The notes under the pieces: generated by a model
Database searches by the model: none
The model's input: the letters and a program-made list of their open reading frames with translations, nothing else
Told to the model about the DNA's origin: nothing
In this document: positions 47,275 through 59,400 of the stretch, piece by piece
Layout of the letters: every line of letters starts with the position of its first letter
How positions within the stretch are numbered: position 1 is the first letter of the stretch
Program-made: the position numbers and the translations under genes
DNA from: Valencia hispanica
Lineage: Eukaryota; Chordata; Actinopteri; Cyprinodontiformes; Valenciidae
NCBI GenBank assembly: GCA_963556495.2
Contig: OY747714.1
Span: 50,040,041 to 50,104,040 of the forward strand
Direction: 5' to 3'
DNA: 64,000 bases

Positions 47275-47484
47275 TTATGAGAATTCTGCCTCACACAAAT
47301 ATGTCGACGCGAACGGAAGGAGAATCTTCAAGGCGACGTCACAGAGTTGAGGATATTCCTGCATCAATGCTGCCCAGAATGAGGAAAGAGAGTAGGAGCT
47401 AAAGAGTTCCTTCAGTCTACTGTCACTCTTCAGCTCAATAAGCTGCTCCTGCATATCAATTGACAGCTCATTTGCTGTGCACAC
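47275..47484 (-). pseudogene. hAT transposase C-terminal dimerisation domain fragment (ZBED5/FAM200-like)
   Basis: The minus reading ELSIDMQEQLIELKSDSRLK, SFWAALMQEYPQLCDVALKI and LLPFASTYLCEAEFS matches the C-terminal dimerisation region of hAT-derived transposases. No catalytic core or inverted repeats are nearby. 47485-47770 has no further recognised feature. Confidence 0.7.
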
Positions 47485-47770
47485 AAACGGATCTCAAACC
47501 CACTCAAAAGAGCGATAATCCTCTTTAAAGTGTAACTGAACCTCATGAAAAATCATGACCCCGCCCCAGACAACATTTGAAAATTCTACAAAGAGGACAG
47601 TGCCAGGAGGCACAGAGGGGCGTGGCCAAGTGTGGAGGAAAAGCGGAGGGGGGAATGTGGGGGTGTGGTCAGGAGGACAGTGACAGCTAGCTTTATCACA
47701 CATTGAAACATGGACAGTGACCAAAGTGACGTTGGCATTTTGCAACTGATCAATCTGATCGACGTTCATC

Positions 47771-47970
47771 TGTTTTGAGCGTTAGCCTATGTTAGCATCA
47801 CCACTCAGAGACTGGACACATCCTGTCTTTCTCTGCCTCAGTATCAATTAGAACCGCTGGCTCAGGGCGCTGAGTCAGCGCTGCCTGAGGCCAGTGCTGC
47901 TGAGGCAGAGAAAGACAGGATGGGTCCAGTCTCTGAGTGGTAATGCTAACATAGGCTAACGTTCAAAACA
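47771..47970. repeat. Inverted repeat with 71-bp arms and 58-bp spacer
   Basis: Arm 47771-47841 (TGTTTTGAGCGTTAGCCTAT ... CTTTCTCTGCCTCAG) and arm 47900-47970 are near-perfect inverted copies. The spacer has smaller palindromes (GGCGCTGAGTCAGCGC-like). No transposon ends or target duplications were found. Confidence 0.85.
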
Positions 47971-48309
47971 GTATGTTAGCTAACTAAGTGCTAATGTGAT
48001 GATAATAATGGTAACCTTTTTTTTTTTATCGGCCCAAACACATTTTAATTTCCATTCAGGAGTTACGTATATACAAAACTATATTTTTTTTATGAAAGTA
48101 GGGTTTAGTGATAATAAAAAATTTGCACATTTTTCTTTTTCAGCTTTTTTCCCCCTCCCCTCCTGCAGACTACTACCCCCCACCCCCCTGTTCTGTGTTT
48201 CCCCGTCAGGATGTGTTCCCCCTACAGCTCCGCGCCGCGCACGCGGCAAAAAACAGCAAAAAAACGCACGTACTCAATCCAAGCTCGTTCCCGAACTGTA
48301 AACGCAGCG

Positions 48310-48975
48310 CTCTGCTTGTACACAGTTTTATGGCCCTCACCTCTGGAACAGGCTGCCGGAGGACCTCAGGGCTGCATAGAACGTTCATGTTTTTAAGAGC
48401 AGGCTCATGAGTCACATTTTTAGCCTAGCTTTTAACTGATTATTATTTATTACTGTTTGTTTACTTGCTCTGCAAGTTTTATATGATTATATTTTTATCA
48501 GTGTTTTACTATTTAATCTTAGCACATTAATTTGCTGTTTATTTTTTTTTTTACTTTAATTTATCTTAATCCCCGTTCCAGTGTTTCCTCTGTGGGAGCC
48601 CTCTGCCCCGGGAGCGGTGGTCGGCTGTAGCTGCCTGGGTGCTCTCCAGGTGGAGCTTGGGTGGAGGTGGGGGTCTTGGCCTTGCCTCCACTGGGCGCCC
48701 TGTGTCGGTGCCTCGGCTGCTGCTGTTAATCTACTGCTGCCGGTGCAGATGCTCCTCTGATGGCGTTTCCTTGCATGGTTCATCTGCACTTGGCCCAAAT
48801 GTCCTTTTTTGGGAGGGGGGGGTATAACTGTGACCATGCTTTTAAATCTGTGGGGGAGGGAAGGGAAGGGGGTTTTATGTGGAGTCATTTTAATCTGTAA
48901 AGCACTTTGTGATGCAACTTCTTGTATGAAAAGCACTTTATAAATAAAGTTTGATTTGATTTTGATTTGATTTGA
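48310..48975 (+). mobile_element. 3' end of an L2/CR1-type LINE
   Basis: The reading LWNRLPEDLRAA then FKSRLMSHIFSLAF is the usual C-terminus of such LINE proteins. It is followed by a GC-rich 3' UTR and a tail ATAAATAAAGTTTGATTTGA with TTTGA repeats. 5'-truncated. 48976-50472 has no recognised gene. Confidence 0.7.
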
Positions 48976-50472
48976 TAGATAGGCTTCCAGATTAAAAAAA
49001 AATCTTCTCACCTTTCAATAATTTCTCTCTTGTGGTTCACGGAGGTTTAGCCTACTTTATTTTTCACAGAATTGAGAAATTATTGAAAGAAGAGTGTATT
49101 GAAAGTGTTTAAAAATCTGGAAACACAGATTGACGTAACACCGGCCTAGAGTGTGTAAAAGTGTTACCAATCACACTTTTTTGCCAGCTGGTGGCACCAT
49201 TAGAAGCAGCCACTAGTCACTCATACTGTTAAACTATTATTGCAAAAGTCCCTACTAATATTTGAATTGATGTAGCTGGCTTTTTGATGACTAGTAAGAA
49301 TTTGTTAGCTGTGTCATTAATAATCTTTATCATAATAAATACAGCATCATGTAGATTGTAAGCCATAGAAAATCCCACTAGCTGACTGCTAACACAACTG
49401 TTAGCCTACATGTGGGCGAGTTAAGCTTCTAATGCCTAAATACATTTTTTATTACAGCTGCTAATTATGAACTAAAATGTAACACTGAGTCTTTTTAGAA
49501 CCTGATTTCTAAACCAGTTCAAACTGTATCTGCCTGGCAGCAGAAATATGAACATTTACTGTAATAAACTGAGACATGAGGGCTTCTCTTCACACATGCT
49601 GAGTTTGATCCTAAACTCTTCATTTAATTATGGGAATGTCTCAGATGTAGAGATACTGTTTGGCACATTGAACACATTTAAATGTTCCAATATTACAGTC
49701 TGAAAGTAAAAACTACAGAAGTTGAGATGACTAAAGCTTCTTCTGAATAAACAGCTCTCTCTGATGGACAAAATAAGAAAAGAAATAGAACCTTGGTCTT
49801 TTGTTATTTTATTTGAACATCTTAGTGAACACTGAACAAACAAATTAACACGCTCAGAAAACCGAGAGCTCTCCTCCACTACCTCCTCATTCTGCCCCGC
49901 CTCCCATGACTCCGGCTCCGTCTGCACCTGAGCTCGTAAAGGGGCAGGCCCTAATTTCAGGCTATTCATTTCCTTTTTACAAAAACATGCAAAATGCAAA
50001 CACAAAGGTTCTTCAGCATTAATATAACTGATATTTATCAAATCAAATATAATAAACTATATGAAATTACCACAAAATTTATAAATTATGCTTATGGCAC
50101 CTACAAATATAATTTACATATTTCCTTTTTCTTTTTGCATAAATCTTGTCATCATCAGACATTTATCTCCTCAAAAAGCAAACTTAGTTTTCTACAATAA
50201 GAGCTTAATTTTTTTAGATTTGTGTCTGAAAAAGACCTGACAAATAACCACTTCAGACATGAGCAGCAGCAGAATCAGGCAGATTAAATGTGGTATGAAC
50301 ACATAATTCAATTTTTAAGCGTATTAGTGAAATGAGAAACATTCGTGTTGTACTTCTATCAGATGATTTTTCTGATTCTGAATAACTTTGTGCAGCCTCA
50401 GAGGAAGAGGGCGGGTTCTACTCGGCGTCTCCAACAACAACAGAAACAAAGGTCCAGACAGTGAGAGCCACG

Positions 50473-53400
50473 ATGAAGGAAACATCTGTCCGGTTTCTCC
50501 TCAGTAAGTACATCTTTCTTCCACATTGACTGTTTCTGTTCTAATGCTGGAAGAGAAGCTGAGAAGCAGACCAGATGAGCTTTAATGAAACAATGAGGAG
50601 GCAGCAGGTCTGAGCAGGAAGTCCTAGAAGATTCACCAGAAATGTCTGAAACAAACAGGAGAAAAGAGGAAATCCTGCTTACAGTCTGTAGGATCACTTA
50701 GACATGATGAGGAGCTTCTTCCATAATATTAACCCAATTCATTCAAACACTTTTGTAGAAATGATGAATTGTTTTGGTACAAACTGTATTTTATCATCAT
50801 ATCAAACACAAACCTGAAACATGTTGCTGATGAAAGCTCACACTCTGATGGTCAACAACTAAAACAGCTTCTTGTATTTCTTATATTACACTATTCTTGC
50901 TGTTTTATGATCCTTATATGACTTTTCATATCTGGGATTAGTTTGCAGTTATGTGCAGCTCTTAATGTCACTCTGCTTGTTATAAAGTCCTTTATAGATG
51001 AGGTTTTATGGTGGGACAGATTTTCACCCATTTTCTGATGGACTTTTTCTATCAAATCAGAAACAGAATCTAAACTAATCTGCTTTGATTTCAGAACCAA
51101 TCAGATATGGATCTGTTTGTTGATCCACCTGAGATCTGCTGATCAGTCAGAGATTCCTCTGGTCCAGAAGGACTTTGAAAAGGAACATTTTTACCAATGA
51201 TGGAACAAAGTGTGTCTCTGAAAGCTCTGAAACTGTTTCTCTTATTTGGATTGACTCTGTGATTTTTCTTCCCTCTTCAGCTCTGACTTTAATGATGAGC
51301 TGCCCAACAAGCAAAGGTTGGTTCAATCTCCTGGAAGTCCTGATGACATTTCATCCTGAGATCTCCTTCACAATATAAGCATGTTGCTTTCTCTTGGATT
51401 AAATGATGGAAATGGTTTCAGACAATAACACTTAACATTTGTTACCTTTTATGTAAATTCAATAATTACCTTAAGGTCACTGTTTGAAGCAACTGGAAGA
51501 GACAGCTGGGTTTTTGGTTCAGGGTTTTTCTGCAGGATTTCTGATGAGAATAAAACCAATCAGCACTTTTTCATTCCAGCAGCTGGTCTGACTGTGAGTC
51601 CCAGCAGATCTCAGTTCTTTGTTAGAGAATCTGTGTCTCTGAGCTGTGAGGAGAACAACATCTCTGCTGGATGGACCCTGAGGAGGAACACAAGCAGAGG
51701 AACCAGGACTCAGTGTGGAGATGGATGGGGGAAACCTGCTGGTTCTACCTGTAACATCAGCTACCTGTTCCAATGGGACAGTGGAGTTTACTGGTGTGAG
51801 TCCAGAGAGGGAGCAGTCTATAGTCGTACCAACATCATCATCACTGGTAAGATCAGACTGTGGAGTTAGTGTTGATGAAGCTGATGTGGAAATGGATGAA
51901 ATGCTGTAGTTTGTCTCTGTGTTGAGGTGGATCAGTGATCCTGCAGAGTCCTGTCCTCCCTGTGATGGAGGGAGATGACGTCACTCTGAGCTGTCAGACA
52001 AAGACCACTCCCTCCAACCTCCCAGCTACTGATTTCTATAAAGATGGCTCCCTCATCAGGACTGAGCCTGCAGGTCACATGACCCTCCACCAGGTGACCA
52101 GCTCTGATGAAGGCCTCTACAGGTGTAACATCAGGGGTCATGGAGAGTCTCCATCCAGCTGGATCTCTGTTGAAGGTCAGCAGCTTCTCTGTCTGCTTCA
52201 ACCTTCATGATGAGACCAGAACTAAATAATGACCTCTGCTTCATTCCAGGGAGACCCTCCACCTCTCCTCCACCTGCCTCCACCTCTCCTTCACCTGCCT
52301 CCACTTTTCCTCCACCTGCCTCCACTCCTTGTTCACATCAATTAAGCTCTACTTTACCTATCTCCACCATAGCAGTTGTTGTCATTTTCATCTTTCTGGT
52401 TTTACTCTCATTACTTCTTCTGTGTCTCTGGGAGAGACGATATTTTTGCAGGAAACCTGAAGGTGAACCTTCATAGTTTGAAATAATTCAGAGCATTTTC
52501 ACTATTTTTGAACTAATTTTAAAAACAGTTTTGACTAAAGTTACTCTAATGAGCTGTAATGTTTGATCTGTTTTATTTCAGCTCAAGAAATTAAAGATGG
52601 AGAAAAGGAAATGATGTACAGCAAACTGATAATCATCAAGAATCAGCAGCAACCAATCAGAAGCAGCAGAGGTAAACCTCACATCATATTGCAACTAAAG
52701 TTAAAACTTCTTCTTCTTTCACAGACCAAACATATTACATTTTCCATTTTTGCTGGTTAACAACGATTTGATTGATTGTATTTATCTGCCCATGCAAAAC
52801 AAATCATTTCACTTTTTCATGAAGTTAGATTTAGAGATTTAAAAAGGTCAGATAAACAAATTTCAAAAACATCTGCCTATATAGAAGAAAGATTTAATTG
52901 ATTTATGGTCCACTCCATAAACCTCATTCTGTCAACTGAAGTCTGTTTAATCTATAAATTAAAAACTGACCTTTTATATTTTCTATTTTCTATATATTGA
53001 ACGTGGACCTTTGCTGCATTAAAGGTTTTATTCAACTTTTACAGTTAACCTCGATAGAAATGATCAAACTTTTCTCATTTTGAAGCAAAAACATGCATTT
53101 TTACTTCACTCTGTCTGGTTTGACACATTAGAGCCTTTAGGTCTCTGGTAGCTGTTCCTCTTACATGCTGTGTGTTGCATCCTGTGGTTATTCAGTTAAC
53201 TGGCTAACAGCTCTGTGGTCGTCCAGCTTCCTGTTATTGAAGGAAACATGCAGGTGAAACAGGACCTGCACATAATTCACTGCAGGACATTTAAAAGGAG
53301 TTAACCTTGTGTTTCCTCCGTTTCTAAGAACGTTAAGGCATCATTTTAAATAGTAAATGTTATTAATGAACTATACTTTGTTTTCAACATCGTTTAAAGC

Positions 53401-56400
53401 TTATTATATTACATTTCTGTTTTCCAACCCTTCCCTATAATTGTTTTTGTCCTGTCCCAGTTTAAATCAGGTGTTATGTTATTTTTAATATTTTTCCTTC
53501 TCTCGTGGTGATGAAGACTTCCTGTTAGAACTGATGGTTATTTTGAGTAAAACCTCCATGGTTACACAGAGAGGACTAGTAAACAAATATTCCCATTAGC
53601 TGCTTCAGACAAACATTTTTCATCGTCATGAACACATCACTAAATTTAACCATGTTTAATGCTACCCAGTAGCTTTCACACATGTCTGAATGCCCCATTT
53701 CTTATTTTCCATAATATTTAATCTGTTTTATTTTAGATTTTGTCTGACAGACCAACACAAAGTAGACAAAAACTCTGAAGTGAAAGAAAAGGATAATGTA
53801 ACATGGTTACAACATGATAAATAAGGAGGACTTAAAACATACAATTAACTTTACAAAAATGTAAAGCTGAAAAGTGTGGCCTGGATTTTACTCTAAAGTA
53901 TGATGAGGACCCTAATTCTCAGTCGGGTCCATCGGGTCACAGCTGTAAAGTGAACCTATGGTTTAAGTCAGTGAGTCAGTTTGTCTTTAGTGTCATGGTT
54001 TGGAGAGGAACTCAGGAACCAGATGGTGAAATGGTCAGGCCGGCTAAGATGGGGGCGGAGTTCATCAGACATTTACAGTGACTGGCTGCCTCCATCTGTC
54101 CTTCAGACATCCATCCTTTCTTAGAGTTCATCCTCCCTCAGTCTCCTCTGTCTCTAGTTTAAACACAAATTCTTAATTAAATTGTGAAATAATTTTCTGT
54201 CTTGTTCATGGATCCTGAAATTAATTTTATTTGTTCTATTATACTTTTTAGATGATCCGTGTTCAGCATTGATGTTTTAGGACTTTAGGTAGAATTGTTG
54301 TTGTCACGTCGCCGTATCTGGTCTTCCCCTTCAAGTACTGTAAAATTCATGGACTACATGGTTTAACGTTGTCTTCCAACAGATTTTATTTTAGAGTATC
54401 ACAGTTAAGGTGGGACTGAATACAAATGCATCCCACTCTTTTTTCTTTAACTTTCTTGTAAATGATCATTTTTGTTTACTGCATGTTTCAGATGTACTAT
54501 ACTGTGTTGGTCTGTTACATAAAATCTCAATACAACACATCAAAGATTGAGGTTTAAACGAGACAAAAGGAGGGGAAACTGAGATAAGAGATACATCTTT
54601 ATTGTCATTGTACCAATATACAATATGCACTGGTTGAATAAAATGTGTCTACTGACTCCTGTGAGGTGTATGTGAAAGGCAATATCAAAAACTATATAGA
54701 ATAAAGTAATGAATTAATAATGCAGCCGTAAAACAGAGAAAAATGAAAGTGATATTTCATAACATGCTACTGTATATTGCATACGGTCAGCATCAAGGAA
54801 GTGAGGCATTGATCAGAGTTATTGCTCTGTTGTGAAAGCTGTCCTTCAGTCTATTAGTGCGTGATCTCTGCAGTCTGTTTGTGAGACTTGAGGACAGGTA
54901 GTGTTTCTTTCTGCGCCATGGTGCAGCTTGTGAACTATGCAGGGATGCAATGGAGCAGCGGTAGAAGACGGTCAGCAGATGGCCCTGTGTAGCATTCCGG
55001 CTGAACAGATGCGCTTCACTCTCAAGAACTGATGTTAAAGAAGAATTTATTTTCCAAAAAAAAACCTTCCGAAACACCGTAAGAGCTTGTGCCCTTCATC
55101 AGCCAGGTGCTATAAGAGGTAGAAATCAACTCGTTTGTAAAGCTATATATTCAGTCTATAACCGTAAATTCGTCTCGTTTCACTCACAGGTAGCATTTAA
55201 TGGTGCGTCATATGAAAAGTGCGCCAACATACACACAGCGCGCGCCCGCTGAACTTCCTTTCACGGACTTCAAAATAAAAGTATGTCAGATTAGTAACAG
55301 ATGCTTTTGTAAAACAAATCAATACAATGTAAATATTGCAACTTCAGCAAGAAATATTAATAACCAAAAAATAAAACTTTTAACAGTTATTTATCAACAT
55401 TTGGCTCTTTTAATAAAAGTCCCTTTTGAGAAATCCCCCTCTTTTAGGTAGTCCATGACAACACTGCCCTCTATGGCTGGACGTAAAGATGTAGGCCCAC
55501 TTCAGAGATTGAGAGATTTAATAGTCTTTTACACTCCCACCAAATCATGAGTGATTTGTATAAGGTCAAGGACTATAAATTACGAATGATTTTCAAATAA
55601 AAGTTTTACCTTTAACTCAGAAAAGGACTAAGTGTCCATACTATGGTGAATGTATATCAGCATTTAAGCAATCTGATAAAAAGGATACACGTGGATGTTC
55701 TCAGAAACAGCTAGATGGTCTCTAGCAACAGGATCAGCTTCTGTACTGGGCGTTCAATGATAGACAGCTTGTGGAGTCGACGACCATCCTTCCCCAGATT
55801 CCGGTCACCAAGGCATACCTTGACTCGTCTCACAAGCCCGTCTTTATCTGTAGTAGTTTCTGTAACTCTGGCCAGTCGCCACTCATTTCTGGGCAGATCT
55901 TCAGCCTTTTCCATGACAATATCTCCCACTTGCAGGTTTCTCTTTGCTGTGTGCCAGCGCTGCCTGGTGGCAATGTTGGCTAGATACTCCTTACGCCAAC
56001 GACACCAGAACTGCTCCGCAAGGTACTGAACATGACGCCACCTTTTCCTTGCATAAATGTCTTCTCTGACGAACCTGCCTGGAGGTGGTAGTGCTGGAAT
56101 GGATTTCATAGTGAGCAGGTTATTTGGGGTGAGAGGTGCAAGGCTCTTGGGGTCGTTTAAGTTGTCAACTGAGAGTGGTCTACTGTTAACAATCGCCATA
56201 GCTTCATAGAAGAATGTCCGCAGTGATGCATCATCCAGTCTGTCAGAGGACTGTGAGAGAGTTGAGCGAAGAACATTTCTCACTGTTCTGATTTGTCTCT
56301 CCCATACCCCACCTGCATGACTTGAATGGGGTGCATTTAGGACAAAGTCACACTGCTTCTCAGCTAAGAACACTGTCAGACGATCAGTGTCAATTTCCTT

Positions 56401-59400
56401 TAGAGCATTTCTCAGTTCATTCTTTGCTCCTACAAAGTTGGTGCCTTGGTCGCATTTGATTTGGCGCACTGCTCCCCGTAATGCAACAAAACAGCGCAGG
56501 CCATTTATGAAGGCATCTGTAGACATGTCATTTAGCATTTCTATATGAATAGCTCTGGAGCTGAAACATGTGAAGATGAGGCCGTACCTTTTATGTTCCT
56601 TCCGACCCTGTCTAGTGGCAAAGGGACCAAAGCAGTCCATACCGCAGTATGTAAATGGCGGGGATGGATTTGTACGTTCTGAGGGGAGGTCTGCCATTCT
56701 TTGTTCTTCTGTTGGTCTCCTGAGCTTACGACATGTCACACAGTGATGCACATGGGATGCTACTGCTCTGCTCATTCCTGGAATCCAATAGCCTTGTGAT
56801 CTGATCTCATTTATTGTGAGGCCTTTTCCTTGGTGCTTGACATTCTCATGACATTGAGAGATTATCATCTTTGTTATGTGGTGATCTTTAGGAATGACAA
56901 CTGGGTGTTTGACTGAACTGGGTAGGAGCGCATCGCAAAGTCTTCCTCCCACCTTGAGTACTCCTTCTTGATCAAGGAAGGCATCAAGATGATACAGCTT
57001 GCTACGAAGTGACAGCTGGGCCCCCTTTCTCAAGAACTTTATCTCCTCTGAATAGGTGTTTCTCTGCAAGTCCTTAATGATGATGCGTTCAGCATCTTGT
57101 CGTTCAGCTACTGTACTGTGACTTCTGGACTTATCTCCTTTGGCTCGGCGGACGAGGCTAGCCACAGCTTGGACAGCTCCAGAAAATGAAGACAGCTTTG
57201 CCAAGCGGTCTGAGAGGCACTGATGCTTGACTTCTGTTGATTCTGCACTCAGTGTCTGAGCCTGTCTCACTTCCGGATCTCCAATTGTTAATGCCGTGTC
57301 AATAACCGCAGCAGGAGGTATATCCTTCTTCCATAAGAATTTTGGCCCTGTCAACCAATTGGATGTAAGAATCTCACCAGCATTTAAACCTCTTGACGCA
57401 AGGTCAGCAGGGTTTTCATTCGTGGGAACATACCTCCACTGTTGAGAAGTAGTGCTGAGGTGTATCTTCTGCACTCTGTTCGCTACGAACGTGTGAAAGC
57501 GGCGTGCTTCGTTGTTAATGTATCCCAAAACCACTTGGGAATCGGTCCAGAAGTGCTCTTCTATGTCTAGATATTCCAGCTCCTGTTTAAGCATATTGCT
57601 CATGGCAACTGAGACGACAGCAGCTGTGAGTTCAAGTCTGGGAAGAGTCTGAATCTTAATGGGAGCAACTCTAGACTTACCAGCAACGAGTGCACAATGG
57701 ATGTTTCCTTCTTCGTTGGTAAGTCTCAAATAGGAACATTGACCATATCCGCTGTTGCTGGCATCAGAGAAGTGATGAAGTTCTCTTTTGATGACCTTTC
57801 CAAAGTTTGCAGGCACATAGCAGCGTGGTATGTTGATCCTTTCCAAGTTCTCAAGATCAGCTTTCCAATGTTCCCACCTTGGCTGCAATTCTTTAATAAG
57901 AGGGTCATCCCAGCCTGTTCCTTTTCTGCACATTTCCTGTAGCACTAATTTTCCACTGAGCAAGAAAGGAGCAATAAAGCCCAGTGGATCATACAGTGAT
58001 GCAACTGTGGATAGTATGCCACGGCGTGTTGCTGGCTGGTCTTTGAGGTCAAAAGAGAATCTGAATCTGTCAGAATCAATGTGCCAGTGGATCCCTAAAG
58101 CTCTTTCTACAGGTGTGTCATCAAAGTTGAGGTCAAGTGCCTTTACATCAATGGCTCGTTCAGAAATTGGAATGTTATCCAGGACAACTCTGTCATTTGA
58201 AATAAACTTGTGTAGTCTAAGACCACCTAAGGCACACAGTTGACGAGCTTTTCTTGCTACTTGGACAGCTTCTTCTGTGCTGGCTACACTGGTGACACCA
58301 TCATCAACATAAAAGTCTGTCATGATGAATTTTGAACCAAGAGGATACATGCACTCATTCTCTTTTGCGAGGTGTTTCAGACCATAGTTGGCGCATCCAG
58401 GTGATGAGGTTGCACCAAAAAGATGGACCTTCATGCAGTACTCTTGTGGCTGTAAAGCAAAGTTTCCGTTTTTCCACCAGAGAAAGCGGAGATAGTCTCG
58501 ATCTGCTTCTTCCACATGAAATTGGTGGAACATCTTTTCAACATCGCACATAAGGGCAACGGGATGTTTTCTGAATCTTAAAAGAACACCAGTCAGCTTA
58601 TTCATTAAATCTGGGCCTTGGAGCAAGTGATCATTAAGGCTGGTTCCCCGGTACTTGGCAGAGCAATCAAAGACAACACGGAGCTTGTCTGGCTTCTTAG
58701 GGTGATACACTCCATGGTGAGGGATGTACCACTTCTCTCCATCCTTTCCTTCATTATGCACTTCTTCTGCATCACCTCTCTCAAAGACCTCTTCCATAAA
58801 CCTTACATAATGTTGCTTGTACCGTTCATCTTTCAGTAATTTCCTTTTAAGATGATTGAGCCTTACGATGGCAAGCTGCTTATTGTTAAGGAAGTGAGGT
58901 CTCTCTTTGAAGGGGAGAGGCATCTCGTAATGCCCGTGATCGTTCTTCCTTATGCCTTGCTGCAGTTTGGTTAAGAAGAGGATGTCATCCTGTGAGACAG
59001 TTTTATTATCTTCACCAGCGTCTTTGAAGTCAGACTCCAATACCTTAATAACATCCGCTGGAGTCACTGGGGGGAGCTCTTTAATGCTGATTCTATGACA
59101 GATGGTGTTGAAGCTTTGCGATTCATCATGTGAAGACAAGCGACCAACAATGCTCCACCCTAGGTCTGTATGAACTGCATAGGGTTCATCATCACCACCT
59201 AATATCACCTGTTTTGGTGCCAAAGCCTTTGGACAGCTGTAGCCTATCAGGAGACCAACCTCACAATCCTGCAGAGGTGGAATTTTGTCCACTATAGGAG
59301 ATAGATGCTTCCAGTGTCGTGCTGTGTCACAAGTAGGGATGTGAGTGCGGTTCACTGGAATGGAGTCCTTAGTATAAGCAGTTGGCAGGTTGAGGACAAC

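Noticed and set aside
48556..49011. 151-codon minus-strand frame
   Set aside because: It is the antisense of a LINE 3' UTR and tail (48310-48975), GC-rich and without domains.
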